Assembly (NCBI GenBank): GCA_963846005.1
Contig: CAWJUH010000001.1
Span: 806,001 to 870,000 of the forward strand
Length of the DNA stretch: 64,000 nucleotides
Direction: 5' to 3'
DNA from: CAVSUR01 sp963846005
GTDB lineage: Bacteria; Actinomycetota; Actinomycetes; Streptosporangiales; Streptosporangiaceae
The position numbers were made by a program, and so were the translations under genes. Shown one piece after another: positions 8,485 to 17,043 of the stretch (the first letter of the stretch is position 1; each line of letters starts with the position of its first letter). Below the pieces are notes generated by a model. It saw nothing but the letters and a program-made list of their open reading frames with translations. It did not search any database and was not told the DNA's origin.

Positions 8485-8880
8485 TCAGCACTTAATAGCC
8501 TTAGTGCCCACCTTGATGGTCTGCGGGGCGTGGTATTTGCCGGGCACGACATTGGCCCTTGAATGGGGGTTGACGCAGTAGTTCCAGCCGGTCTTGCCGC
8601 CCGCGTGCTGGTACAGGAAAATCCGGTACTCGCAGTTGTTGACTACCGATTCCACCGGATTAACGGACTTGTACTCCGCGCCGGCATGGCACGCCGCCTT
8701 GTGGCCGGTGCCCCGCTCGTAGGTCCTGGTGAAGATGTACAGGCTGGCCGTATCCAGCTGCGGGCCGGCCACGGCGGCCGGGGACGAGGCCGCCGCGCTG
8801 GCCGCGGCCGGGATCCCGAGGGCCAGGCCGGCGGCGAGGGTGACGGCGGCTGCGGCGGACATTGACGATCGCATGAACAT
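8485..8880 (-). CDS. Small secreted cysteine-containing protein
   Basis: A 131-residue precursor with a clear signal peptide: MRSSMSAAAAVTLAAGLALG followed by an Ala-rich cleavage region near ASAAAS (about residue 30). The mature part of about 100 residues contains four cysteines (ACHAG, NCEYR, NYCVN and the C-terminal C), which could make two disulfides. It ends exactly in Cys. I recognise no family; it resembles the small exported proteins common in actinomycetes. Start may be the first ATG (8880) or the second, two codons later. It interrupts the usual miaB-miaA neighbourhood. Confidence 0.7.
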   Translation of the reverse strand: MFMRSSMSAAAAVTLAAGLALGIPAAASAAASSPAAVAGPQLDTASLYIFTRTYERGTGHKAACHAGAEYKSVNPVESVVNNCEYRIFLYQHAGGKTGWNYCVNPHSRANVVPGKYHAPQTIKVGTKAIKC

Positions 8881-9075
8881 GCTGGCTCGCTCTCTGTACC
8901 TGTCGGTTACTGCCCGGCCGCGGTCCGGCGCGGCCGCGGCGGCTGGCGGCTCCGGTGTGACAACCGGTGGGAAATGCCCCTTTTAACCTGGTCAAAACCT
9001 TACTGATAGAAACGTCCTGACTACCCGGGCCTGCGCAGCCGCCACTAAAGCTGGCAGTGATAAGCCACGCGCTGT

Positions 9076-9093
9076 AGCCCCGGAACCGGGGCT
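9076..9093. terminator. Possible hairpin in the gap upstream of the secreted-protein gene
   Basis: AGCCCC (9076-9081) and GGGGCT (9088-9093) form a 6-bp stem around a 6-nt loop, just after the LigB-like gene that ends at 9124 on the minus strand. There is no T-run. A second weak inverted repeat CCCGCCGGTTACGGCGGG lies next to it. It may terminate the miaB transcript. Confidence 0.35.
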
Positions 9094-9123
9094 GGACACG
9101 CCCGCCGGTTACGGCGGGGGCCC

Positions 9124-9969
9124 TCACCGGCCGGGCTCAGCAACGGCCTCCGGGGCCGGCCTGAGGTGCCAGGAGGCGACCAGGTACCCGACGCCGAACG
9201 GGGCCCCGGCGAAGGCCAGCGCGCCCTCCGGCGCCGCCGCAGCTCCGGCGGCGCCGGCCAGTACCTGCCAGGCGGGCCGGCCGGCGATCATCAGCGGGGC
9301 GTCCAGTCCCGGATCCAGGCCGGCCAGGGCGGCCGGGTCCGCGGCGGCCAGCGCCGCGGCCACCGCGTCGTCGTAGGCCTGCGCCTGCGGGTCGGCGGCG
9401 GCCGGTTCGCGGGTGGCCCGCCGCGCGGTGCCGTCGCCCAGGGCCAGCAGGGCCACCCGCGGCGCCAGCGCGGCCAGCCGCGCGCCGAGCCGCAGGCAGT
9501 CCGCGGGCGGCAGCTCCCGGCTCACCTCCTGGAACACCACCCGGCCCGGCGCGGCGGCGGCCGGGAGGCCGCGGACCAGCCAGGCGCCGACGGTCAGCGA
9601 CAGCGGCAGCACCGGCTCGCCGTGGCCGGTGCGGGCGGGAATGCCGTACCGGCGGAGGCTGCCGCAGGCATCCTGCGGGTACCGGGCGGTCCGCGCGCCG
9701 CCGCCCGTCACGACCAGCACGTCCGGCCGCGCTTGCGCCAGCCCGGCCACCGCATCCCGGCAGGCGGCGCGGAGCCGCCCGAGCACTGCGCCGGCGTCCG
9801 GGCGGCCGGGGCCGGGCGGGGCCGCCGGGTCCGGGACAAGGCCGGGCGGCACCGCCGGGTCCGGGACGAGGCCGGGCGGCGCCGCCGGGTCCGGGACGGG
9901 GCCGGGGCGCCCGGCGGCGGCCGGGATCAGCAGCGGCGGGTGCGGGCAGACCGCCGCCGCGACCAGCAC
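9124..9969 (-). CDS. Class III extradiol dioxygenase-like (LigB-fold) protein
   Basis: A 281-residue protein with the metal-site start AAAVCPHPPLLIP and further LigB-like segments, DVLVVTGGGA and LLALGDGTARR. Proteins of this type commonly sit between miaB and miaA in actinobacteria; no reaction is established for them as far as I know. It begins with GTG at 9969, two bases after the miaB stop. Residues about 24-53 are an in-frame three-copy repeat (PDPAAPPGLV) not needed for the fold. The enzyme annotation is by fold only. Confidence 0.7.
   Translation of the reverse strand: MLVAAAVCPHPPLLIPAAAGRPGPVPDPAAPPGLVPDPAVPPGLVPDPAAPPGPGRPDAGAVLGRLRAACRDAVAGLAQARPDVLVVTGGGARTARYPQDACGSLRRYGIPARTGHGEPVLPLSLTVGAWLVRGLPAAAAPGRVVFQEVSRELPPADCLRLGARLAALAPRVALLALGDGTARRATREPAAADPQAQAYDDAVAAALAAADPAALAGLDPGLDAPLMIAGRPAWQVLAGAAGAAAAPEGALAFAGAPFGVGYLVASWHLRPAPEAVAEPGR
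9811..9900. repeat. 30-bp minisatellite, three copies, inside the LigB-like gene
   Basis: Three near-identical 30-bp units run from 9811, 9841 and 9871. Being a multiple of three they keep the reading frame and encode PDPAxPPGLV repeats. Confidence 0.85.
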
Positions 9970-9971
9970 GG

Positions 9972-11450
9972 TCAGCCCGGCGCGCGGCGCGCGGGCATGC
10001 CGAGCAGCACGCCGGCGTGCTGGCTGCTGCCCGCCGGCCCGGCGGGCCCGGCGGCGGGCTGGTTGCGGGCCTCCCAGGCGTCCCCGCCCCGGGTGCGCCG
10101 CACCGCGAGTGGCGCGTCGTCGGCCAGCAGGTAATGCGGCGCCGCGCGGGTGACCACGGTGGTCACCAGGTCACCGGGCCGCGGCCGCGTCCCGGCCGGG
10201 GCGAAGTGGACCAGCCGGTTGTCCCGGGCCCGGCCCGACATCCGGTGCGTGGCCTCGTCCTTGCGGCCCTCCCCGTCGGCGACCAGCACCTCGACGGTGG
10301 CCCCGGCCAGCTTCTCGTTCTCGGCCCAGGCCACCTCCGCGACCAGGGCCGCCAGCCGCTCGTACCGCTCGGCCACCACCTCGGGCGGCACCTGGCCGTC
10401 CATCCCGGCCGCCGGGGTGCCGGGGCGGATCGAGTACTTGAACGTGAACGCGCCGGCGAACCGGGCCTGGCGGACCAGGTCGAGGGTGCCGGCGAAGTCC
10501 CGCTCGGTCTCGCCGGGGAAGCCGACGATGATGTCGGTGGTGATCGCCGCGTCCGGCATGGCCTGGCGGACCCGCTCCAGGATGCCCAGGTACTTGTCCC
10601 GGCGGTAGGCCCGGCGCATGCCGCGCAGCACCGCGTCGGAGCCGGACTGCAGCGGCATGTGCAGCTGCGGCATGACGTTGCCGGTGGCCGCCATCGCCTC
10701 GATCACGTCGTCGGTGAAGTCGCGCGGGTGCGGCGAGGTGAACCGGACCCGCTCCAGGCCGTCGATGCCGCCGCAGGCGCGCAGCAGCTTGCCGAACGCC
10801 AGCCGGTCGCCGAAGCCCGCGCCGTAGGAGTTGACGTTCTGGCCGAGCAGGGTCACCTCCAGCACGCCCTCGGCGGCCAGCGCGCTGACCTCCGCCAGCA
10901 CGTCGCCGGGACGGCGGTCCTCCTCCTTGCCGCGCAGGCTCGGCACGATGCAGAACGTGCAGGTGTTGTTGCAGCCGACCGAGATCGCGACCCAGGCCGA
11001 GTACGGGGACTCGCGGCTGGCGGGCAGCACCGAGGGGAACGCCTGCAGCGACTCGGCGATCTCCACCTGGGCCTGCTGCGCCACCCGGGCCCGCTCCAGC
11101 AGGGCCGGCAGCGAGCCGATGTTGTGGGTGCCGAACACCACGTCGACCCAGGGCGCCCGCGCGGTGATCGCGGCCTGGTCCTTCTGCGCCAGGCAGCCGC
11201 CGACCGCGATCTGCATGCCGGGGCGGGCGTTCTTGACCGGCAGCAGGTGCCCGAGGTTGCCGTACAGCCGGTTGTCGGCGTTCTCGCGGACCGCGCAGGT
11301 GTTGAACACGATCACGTCCGGCTCGGCCCCCGCGGCCGCGCGCCGGTACCCGGCATCTTCGAGCAGGCCGGCCAGCCGCTCGGAATCGTGCATGTTCATC
11401 TGGCACCCGTAGGTGCGGATCTCGAAGCTGCGCGGCGGGCTGCCTGCCAT
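9972..11450 (-). CDS. miaB: tRNA-2-methylthio-N6-dimethylallyladenosine synthase
   Basis: A 492-residue radical-SAM methylthiotransferase acting on i6A37 of tRNA, the product of MiaA. The N-terminal UPF0004 domain has TYGCQMNMHDSERL and INFNTC-like cysteines (VFNTCAVREN; VGGCLAQ). The radical-SAM cluster motif is GCNNTCTFCIVPSLRGKE. The C-terminal TRAM domain covers roughly residues 385-450. The ATG at 11450 places the conserved RTYGC at residue 12; upstream in-frame sequence is not conserved-looking. The last 30 residues are low-complexity. Confidence 0.94.
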   Translation of the reverse strand: MAGSPPRSFEIRTYGCQMNMHDSERLAGLLEDAGYRRAAAGAEPDVIVFNTCAVRENADNRLYGNLGHLLPVKNARPGMQIAVGGCLAQKDQAAITARAPWVDVVFGTHNIGSLPALLERARVAQQAQVEIAESLQAFPSVLPASRESPYSAWVAISVGCNNTCTFCIVPSLRGKEEDRRPGDVLAEVSALAAEGVLEVTLLGQNVNSYGAGFGDRLAFGKLLRACGGIDGLERVRFTSPHPRDFTDDVIEAMAATGNVMPQLHMPLQSGSDAVLRGMRRAYRRDKYLGILERVRQAMPDAAITTDIIVGFPGETERDFAGTLDLVRQARFAGAFTFKYSIRPGTPAAGMDGQVPPEVVAERYERLAALVAEVAWAENEKLAGATVEVLVADGEGRKDEATHRMSGRARDNRLVHFAPAGTRPRPGDLVTTVVTRAAPHYLLADDAPLAVRRTRGGDAWEARNQPAAGPAGPAGSSQHAGVLLGMPARRAPG

Positions 11451-11556
11451 CCCCACAGGGTAAACGCCGCCGCGGCCGGCGGGCGCCGTGGTGTGCCGCC
11501 GGGGCGCCCCAGTGTGCCCAATCTTCCGCAGGCCGCACCTCGTAGTAGGGCACGAT

Positions 11557-13740
11557 ATGCGTATGACGGAAAGCGTGACGGGAATGGCGGGCGGGACGGC
11601 GGCCAGCGCGGCGGGAGACCCGGCCGGCGCCGCGGACGCCGCGGTCCCGGCGATCGCCTTCGGCGCCTGGCCGTCTCCCATCACGGCAGCGGAGGTGGCC
11701 TCGCAGCGGCTGCGGCTGTCCTTCCCGATCGCGCTCGGCGGCGACACCTGGTGGCAGGAAGGCCGGCCGGCCGAGGGCGGCCGTACCACGATCATGCACC
11801 GCGGCCCGGGCGGCCGGCTGACCGAACTGCTGCCCGCGCCGTGGAACGCCCGTACCCGGGTGCACGAGTACGGCGGCCTTTCCTACCTGCCGGTCCCGCG
11901 CCGCGGGCGGCCCGGATCCGGCCGCGGGCGGGGCCAGGGCGGCTGCGACATCGTATTCGCCCACTACGACGACCAGCGGCTGTACCTGGCCGGGCCGGAG
12001 ACCGTCGGCGGCAAGCAGCCGCCGCTGCCGCTGACCCCGGACCCGGCGGCGACGGGCGTCACCGGCGGGCCGGGGTCGCTGCGGTACGCGGACTTCGTGC
12101 TGTCGCCGGACCACAGCGAGGTCTGGTGCGTGCAGGAGCGGCACGCCGGGGACGGCGACGCGAAGGTGACCCGGGCCCTGGTCGCGGTGCCGCTGGACGG
12201 GTCCGCGGCGGACAGGCCCGAGGGCATCCGCGAGCTGGTGACCGGCTCGGATTTCTACGCCTACCCGACGCCCTCCCCCGACGGCAGCAAGCTGGCCTGG
12301 ATCAGCTGGAACCACCCGCACATGCCGTGGGACGGCACCGAGCTGCGGGTGGCTGCGATCGAGGACGGGGTGCCCGGCCGGGGCCGGCTGGTCAAGGGCA
12401 GCCTGCGCGAGTCGGTGCTGGCGCCGGCGTGGCGCGACGACACCAGCCTGTACGTGGTCACCGACTGGCCGGGCTGGTGGAACATCTACCAGATCGGGCT
12501 GGCCGGCGAGCCGCCGCAGGCGCTGTACCCGGCCGGCGAGGAATTCGGCAGCGCGCTGTGGCAGCTGGGCGCCCGGCCGTTCGCGATGCTGGGCGACGGC
12601 CGGCTGGCCGTGCTGCACGGCCAGGGCCGCATGCGGCTGGGCATCCTGGATCCCGACACGGTGGAGCTGACCGACCTGGACCTGCCGCTGGCTGAGTTCG
12701 TCCCCGCGCTGTCCGCGGACGGGACCGCGATCGCCGGCCTCGCCGGCGACCCGGTGCAGGCGCTGGCCGTGGTGCGGGTCGACGCCGCCACCTCGCGCCA
12801 GGAGGTGCTGCGGCAGCAGCTGGACGAGCTGCCGGACGCGGCGTACCTGCCGCTGCCGCAGCAGCGGGAGCTGGAGGGCCGCTACGGCCGGGTGGTGCAC
12901 GCGCTGGTGTACCCGCCGGCCAACCCGGCCGCCACCGGCCCGGCCGGGCACCAGCCGCCGTACGTGGTGTGGGTGCACGGCGGCCCGACCTCGCACGCCG
13001 TCCCGCTGCTGGACCTGGAGAAGGCCTACTTCACCAGCCGCGGCATCGGGATCATCGACGTAAACTACGGCGGGTCGACCGGCTACGGCCGGCTGTACCG
13101 GGAGCGGCTGCGCCGCCAGTGGGGCGTGACCGACGTTGAGGACGTCACGGCCGCGGCGAAGTCGCTGGCCGCCGCGGGCGAGGCCGACCCGGCCCGGCTG
13201 GCCATCCGGGGCGGCTCGGCCGGCGGCTGGACCGCGCTGGCCGCCGTGACGACCGGCGCGGGCACCGAGCCGGTGTTCAGCGCCGCGGTGTCCTGCTACG
13301 GGGTCTCCGACCTGAACGGCTTCGCCGCGGTCACGCACGACTTCGAGTCCCGCTACCTGGACGGCCTGGTCGGGCCGCTGCCCGGCTTCGAGGCCGTCTA
13401 CGCCGAGCGCGCGCCGGCCGGCCACGTCACCGTGTCGACCTGCCCGGTGCTGCTGCTGCAGGGACTTGACGACCCGGTCGTGCCGCCCGCGCAGTCGGAG
13501 TCCATCGCCGCCGACCTGGCCGCGCACCACATCCGGCACGCCTACGTCGCGTTCCCGGGTGAGTCGCACGGCTTCCGCAAGGCGGAGACGATCGCCGCGG
13601 CGCTCGAGGCCGAGCTCTCGTTCTACGGGCAGATCCTCGGGTTCAGCCCGCCGGGCATCAAGCCGGTCAGGCTGAGCAGCTCACCCGGCCCGGGCGTCAG
13701 CGGGCGAACTCGGTCGCCCGCGACTCGCGGACCACGGTGA
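11557..13740 (+). CDS. S9-family serine peptidase (acylaminoacyl-peptidase/prolyl-oligopeptidase type)
   Basis: A 727-residue protein with an N-terminal beta-propeller-like half (WD40/PD40-like segments such as DFVLSPDHSEVWCV and YPTPSPDGSKLAWISW) and a C-terminal alpha/beta-hydrolase half. The catalytic serine lies in RGGSAGGWTAL, the aspartate in GLDDPVVPP and the histidine in GESHGFRK. The oxyanion region is VWVHGGPTS. No signal peptide is seen, so it should act in the cytoplasm on short peptides. Start is ATG 11557 or 11563; no strong ribosome-binding site decides. Its 3' end overlaps rny by 44 bp on the opposite strand. Confidence 0.88.
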   Translation: MRMTESVTGMAGGTAASAAGDPAGAADAAVPAIAFGAWPSPITAAEVASQRLRLSFPIALGGDTWWQEGRPAEGGRTTIMHRGPGGRLTELLPAPWNARTRVHEYGGLSYLPVPRRGRPGSGRGRGQGGCDIVFAHYDDQRLYLAGPETVGGKQPPLPLTPDPAATGVTGGPGSLRYADFVLSPDHSEVWCVQERHAGDGDAKVTRALVAVPLDGSAADRPEGIRELVTGSDFYAYPTPSPDGSKLAWISWNHPHMPWDGTELRVAAIEDGVPGRGRLVKGSLRESVLAPAWRDDTSLYVVTDWPGWWNIYQIGLAGEPPQALYPAGEEFGSALWQLGARPFAMLGDGRLAVLHGQGRMRLGILDPDTVELTDLDLPLAEFVPALSADGTAIAGLAGDPVQALAVVRVDAATSRQEVLRQQLDELPDAAYLPLPQQRELEGRYGRVVHALVYPPANPAATGPAGHQPPYVVWVHGGPTSHAVPLLDLEKAYFTSRGIGIIDVNYGGSTGYGRLYRERLRRQWGVTDVEDVTAAAKSLAAAGEADPARLAIRGGSAGGWTALAAVTTGAGTEPVFSAAVSCYGVSDLNGFAAVTHDFESRYLDGLVGPLPGFEAVYAERAPAGHVTVSTCPVLLLQGLDDPVVPPAQSESIAADLAAHHIRHAYVAFPGESHGFRKAETIAAALEAELSFYGQILGFSPPGIKPVRLSSSPGPGVSGRTRSPATRGPR

Positions 13741-15728
13741 CCCGGATCTGGCCCGGGTAGGTCAGCTCCTCCTCGACCTGCTTGGCGACGTCCCTGGCGA
13801 TCACCTGCGCCTGGATGTCGTCCACGCTGTCGGGCTTGACCATGACCCGGACCTCGCGCCCGGCCTGCATGGCGAACACCTTCTCCACCCCGCCCTGCGC
13901 GAGGGCGATCTGCTCCAGCCGCTCCAGCCGCTTGACGTAGGCCTCCAGCGACTCGCGGCGGGCCCCGGGGCGCCCGCCGCTGATCGCGTCGGCGGCCTGG
14001 GTGAGCACGGCCTCGACGGTCTTGACCTCGACCTCGTTGTGGTGAGCCTCGATCGCGTGCACCACGTCCTCGGCCTCGCCGTAGCGGCGGGCGATCTCCG
14101 CGCCGATCAGCGCGTGGCTGCCCTGGACCTCGTGGGTCAGCGCCTTGCCGATGTCGTGCAGCAGCGTGCCGCGCTTCATCAGCGCCGGGTCCATCCCGAG
14201 CTCGCTGGCCATCATGCCGGCGATGTGCGCCGACTCGATCAGGTGCTTGAGCACGTTCTGGCCGTAGGAGGTGCGGTAGCGCAGCCGCCCGAGCAGGTTG
14301 ACCAGCTCCGGGTGCATCTCGGTGATGCCCACGTCGACCAGCGCGTCCTCGCCGGCCCGGATGCACAGCTGCTCGATCTCGGCCCGGCTGCGCTCGTAGG
14401 CCTCCTCGATGCGCTGCGGGTGGATCCGCCCGTCGAGCACCAGCCGCTCCAGGGTGAGCCGGCCGACCTCACGGCGGACCGGGTCGAAGCAGGACAGCAG
14501 CACGGCCTCGGGGGTGTCGTCGATGATCAGGTTGACCCCGGTGACGGTTTCGAAGGCGCGGATGTTGCGGCCCTCGCGGCCGATGATCCGGCCCTTCATC
14601 TCATCGCCCGGCAGGTGCAGCACGGAGACGACCGATTCGCTGGTCTGCTCGCTGGCCAGCCGCTGGATGGCCAGGGTGATGATCTGGCGGGCCCGGCGCT
14701 GGCCGTTCTTGCTGGCCTCGGCCTCGATGTCGCGTACGATCAGCGCGGCCTCCCGCTTGGCCTGGTTCTCGATCGCGCCGACCAGCTCGGCCTTGGCCTG
14801 ACCGGAGGTCAGGCCCGCCACCCGCTCCAGCACCTCACGGCGCTCGGCGTCCAGCCGGTCCAGCTGGGCCTGCCGCCGGTCCATTTCCTCCCGGGCGGCG
14901 TCCAGGCTGGCCGCGCGCTCGTCAAGCTTGCGGGCCTCGGCGTCGATCCGCTGTTCCCGCTCGGCCAGCCGGTTCTCCCGCCGCTCCAGGTCGCCGCGCA
15001 GCTGGCGGATCTCGTCCTTGACCGACCGGATCTCGGCCTCGACCTCCTGCCGGGACCGGTCGGCCTGCTCGGCGGACACCTCGGCCTGGCGCATGATCGC
15101 CGCCGCCTCGGCCTCGGCGCTGGCCCGCAGCGCGTCGGTCTCGGCCAGCACCTGCCGCAGCTCAGCCGGGGACGGGGCAGCGCCGGGCGGCTGGTCCTGG
15201 GCGGGCGCGGCGGGGGATGTCTCGCCGGGGGCTGTTCCGCCCCCGGCCGCCCCCGCGCCTGGCCGTCCCTGTCCCGGCCGTCCCTGTCCCGGCCATCGCG
15301 CTCTTGGCGGGCCCCGTTCGGGCGGCCCCGGAGCTGCTGGTTCCGGCCCCGCCCGCGCGGGCGGGCGTTCCGTCGCCGCGCGCAGCGGGCGCGACCGCGG
15401 CCCGCTCGGAGCGGCCGGCCGCAGTAGCCGATCCGGCCGGTCCGGCCGGGCTAGCCGGCCCGGACGCGGCGGTCCGGGGCGCACTGGACGTACCGGTGCC
15501 CACGGTGACCGAGGGAGACGGGATGGTCCCGGCCCCGGGTCCGGGCCCGGCCGCGAGGTCGCCGCGGGCCGCCCCGGGCTGCCCGGCCGCGGCGGGCGCG
15601 GCCTGGTCCGCTGAGCTGCCATGGGCTTTCCGCTGGCCGGAACGGAGGACGTAGACCAGAGCCGCCAGGGCGGCGAGCGCGGCCACACACCCGACAATCG
15701 CCACCACGAGTGCAATCGCGATACTCAC
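13697..15728 (-). CDS. rny: Ribonuclease Y, N-terminal anchor and catalytic core in different frames
   Basis: RNase Y is a membrane-anchored endoribonuclease. From the GTG at 15728 (AAGGGG just upstream) the first residues SIAIALVVAIVGCVAALAAL form a single membrane helix, followed by a long Ala/Gly/Pro linker. The core is in another frame: a coiled coil rich in Glu/Arg (about 14760-15120), a KH domain with GRIIGREGRNIRAFE, and an HD domain with LLHDIGKAL and EAHHNEVEVKT. The interval is 2032 bp, one base over a multiple of three, so an insertion (or a 2-base loss) probably lies in the GC-rich linker near 15215-15300. Sequencing error is likely; a truncated soluble form from an internal start cannot be excluded. 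Confidence 0.85.
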
Positions 15729-15749
15729 GGCTACCCCTTCCGCTCTGGC

Positions 15750-15779
15750 TCCGTGGTACCGCGGAACCGGTACCACGGA
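15750..15779. promoter_or_regulatory. 11-bp perfect hairpin just upstream of rny
   Basis: TCCGTGGTACC (15750-15760) and its exact complement (15769-15779) enclose an 8-nt loop, 22 bp before the rny start codon. It would fall in the 5' leader of the rny message. A role in autoregulation by the nuclease is possible but not shown. Confidence 0.5.
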
Positions 15780-16368
15780 TATATGCCCGGTAGCGAGGGG
15801 TACTCCACGCGATCCGTGAGCGGCGTGCCGCCAGCCCGGCTGGCCAGCCGCCCGGCTGGCCGTGTCCGGATCGCCGCTGCACGGCCTGGCTGGCTCCGGC
15901 CTGCCGCCAGGGCAGCACGTCGGGTCGGCTATGCCGCACCGCCCGTGCTTCCCGCCGGCTCTGCCTCTGCCAGCCGTCGCCTTCGCGGCCGTCGCGTTGG
16001 CCGGCCGTGCCGTCGCCGGCTGCGCTTCCCGGCGGCTGCGCTTCTCGCCGCCTGGGTAAGCCCAGCCGGGCCCGTCACGCCGGGCCGTTCAGGCCGGACC
16101 GTTCAGGCCGAGCCGGGCGGGTCAGCCAGTCGCCGCCGCGGCGCACCGGGAAGGCTCGTCCCGGCCAGCACCGCCGTGGCCATGGCCGCCGGCCGCTCTG
16201 GCGCGCTCCTTTCTGTGCCTGCCGGCCTGCCGCCGGCCAGCCAGGCTGCCGGCCGACGGCTCCGGGTTCCGTTACCGATCGGGCGCTACATCTACAGCCA
16301 CCGCGCCGGTCCGGAGCGCTTGCGCTCCGTCACCGCGGTGAACGTCACAACTATTCGCAACACCGCTG

Positions 16369-16405
16369 CTCCGCCTGCGCGGAGTAACTCCTCACTGCCG
16401 TGAGG
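16369..16405 (-). terminator. Two adjacent hairpins downstream of recX
   Basis: CTCCGC-CTGC-GCGGAG (16369-16384) and CCTCAC-TGCC-GTGAGG (16390-16405) are consecutive 6-bp stems about 65-100 bp past the recX stop. Neither has a long T-run, so termination of the recA-recX message here is plausible rather than certain. Confidence 0.4.
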
Positions 16406-16469
16406 TTAAGCCGAGATAACGTTTTGGGCAAGGGGCGACAGACGGCGCAAGCAGTGCGAACGCGTCCCG

Positions 16470-17039
16470 TCACATGACATCCCCAGGCTCGTCCGCCAGC
16501 TCGGCCCCGGCCCCGGCCGGGTCGGTGCCCTCCTGTTCCAGGGCCTCGCGGACCAGCCGGTAGGCCAGCGACTGCGAGTAGCCCTTGCGGGCCAGCACCC
16601 CCATCAGCCGCCGGATCCGCGCGGGCAGCGGCTGCCCCCGGGTGGCCGCAAGCCGCCGTGCGACCAGCGCCCGGGCGGTGGCGGCCTCCTGGTCGGGATC
16701 CAGCTGGCCAAGTGCCGCCTTGATGTCGCCATCCGCCACCCCGCGCTGGCGCAATTCGGCGGCAAGAGCCCGCCCGGCCAGGCCGCGGCCGTAGTGCCGG
16801 GACTCGACCCAGGCGCTGGCGAACGTCGCATCGTCGATCAGCCCCACGTCGGCGTACCGGCCGAGCACGGCCTGCGCTGCCTCGTCCGGCACCCCGCGCC
16901 GGGCCAGCGCGTCGGCCAGCTGGGCCCGGGTGCGCGGCGCGCTCGACAGCAGCCGCAGGCAGATCTGCCGCGCGACTGACTCGGGATCGGCGTCCGGCCC
17001 GGCTGGCGCCGCCGGGCCGGACGGATCCTTGGCCGGCAT
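16470..17039 (-). CDS. recX: Recombination regulatory protein RecX
   Basis: A 189-residue RecA modulator. It consists of repeated three-helix units: CLRLLSSAPRTRAQLADALARRG, VGLIDDATFASAWVESR and GRGLAGRALAAELRQRGV, which match the RecX family. It starts four bases after the recA stop, the standard recA-recX operon, so it should share SOS control. The C-terminal 15 residues are acidic and variable. Confidence 0.92.
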   Translation of the reverse strand: MPAKDPSGPAAPAGPDADPESVARQICLRLLSSAPRTRAQLADALARRGVPDEAAQAVLGRYADVGLIDDATFASAWVESRHYGRGLAGRALAAELRQRGVADGDIKAALGQLDPDQEAATARALVARRLAATRGQPLPARIRRLMGVLARKGYSQSLAYRLVREALEQEGTDPAGAGAELADEPGDVM

Positions 17040-17043
17040 CGGG

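Larger units (their letters stand above)
15729..16469. other. 741-bp region without a convincing gene between rny and recX
   Basis: Apart from the hairpin at 15750-15779 the region is a degenerate run of GCCGGC/CTGCC-like words, with two further hairpins near its right end: GGAGCGC-TT-GCGCTCC at 16313-16328 and the pair at 16369-16405. Reading frames across it are Arg/Ala/Pro-rich on both strands with no ribosome-binding site or family resemblance. Confidence 0.6.

Noticed and set aside
15729..16469. Plus-strand frame of 260 codons (15621-16403)
   Set aside because: It starts inside rny, has no ribosome-binding site and is an Arg/Ala/Pro-rich shadow of a low-complexity region.
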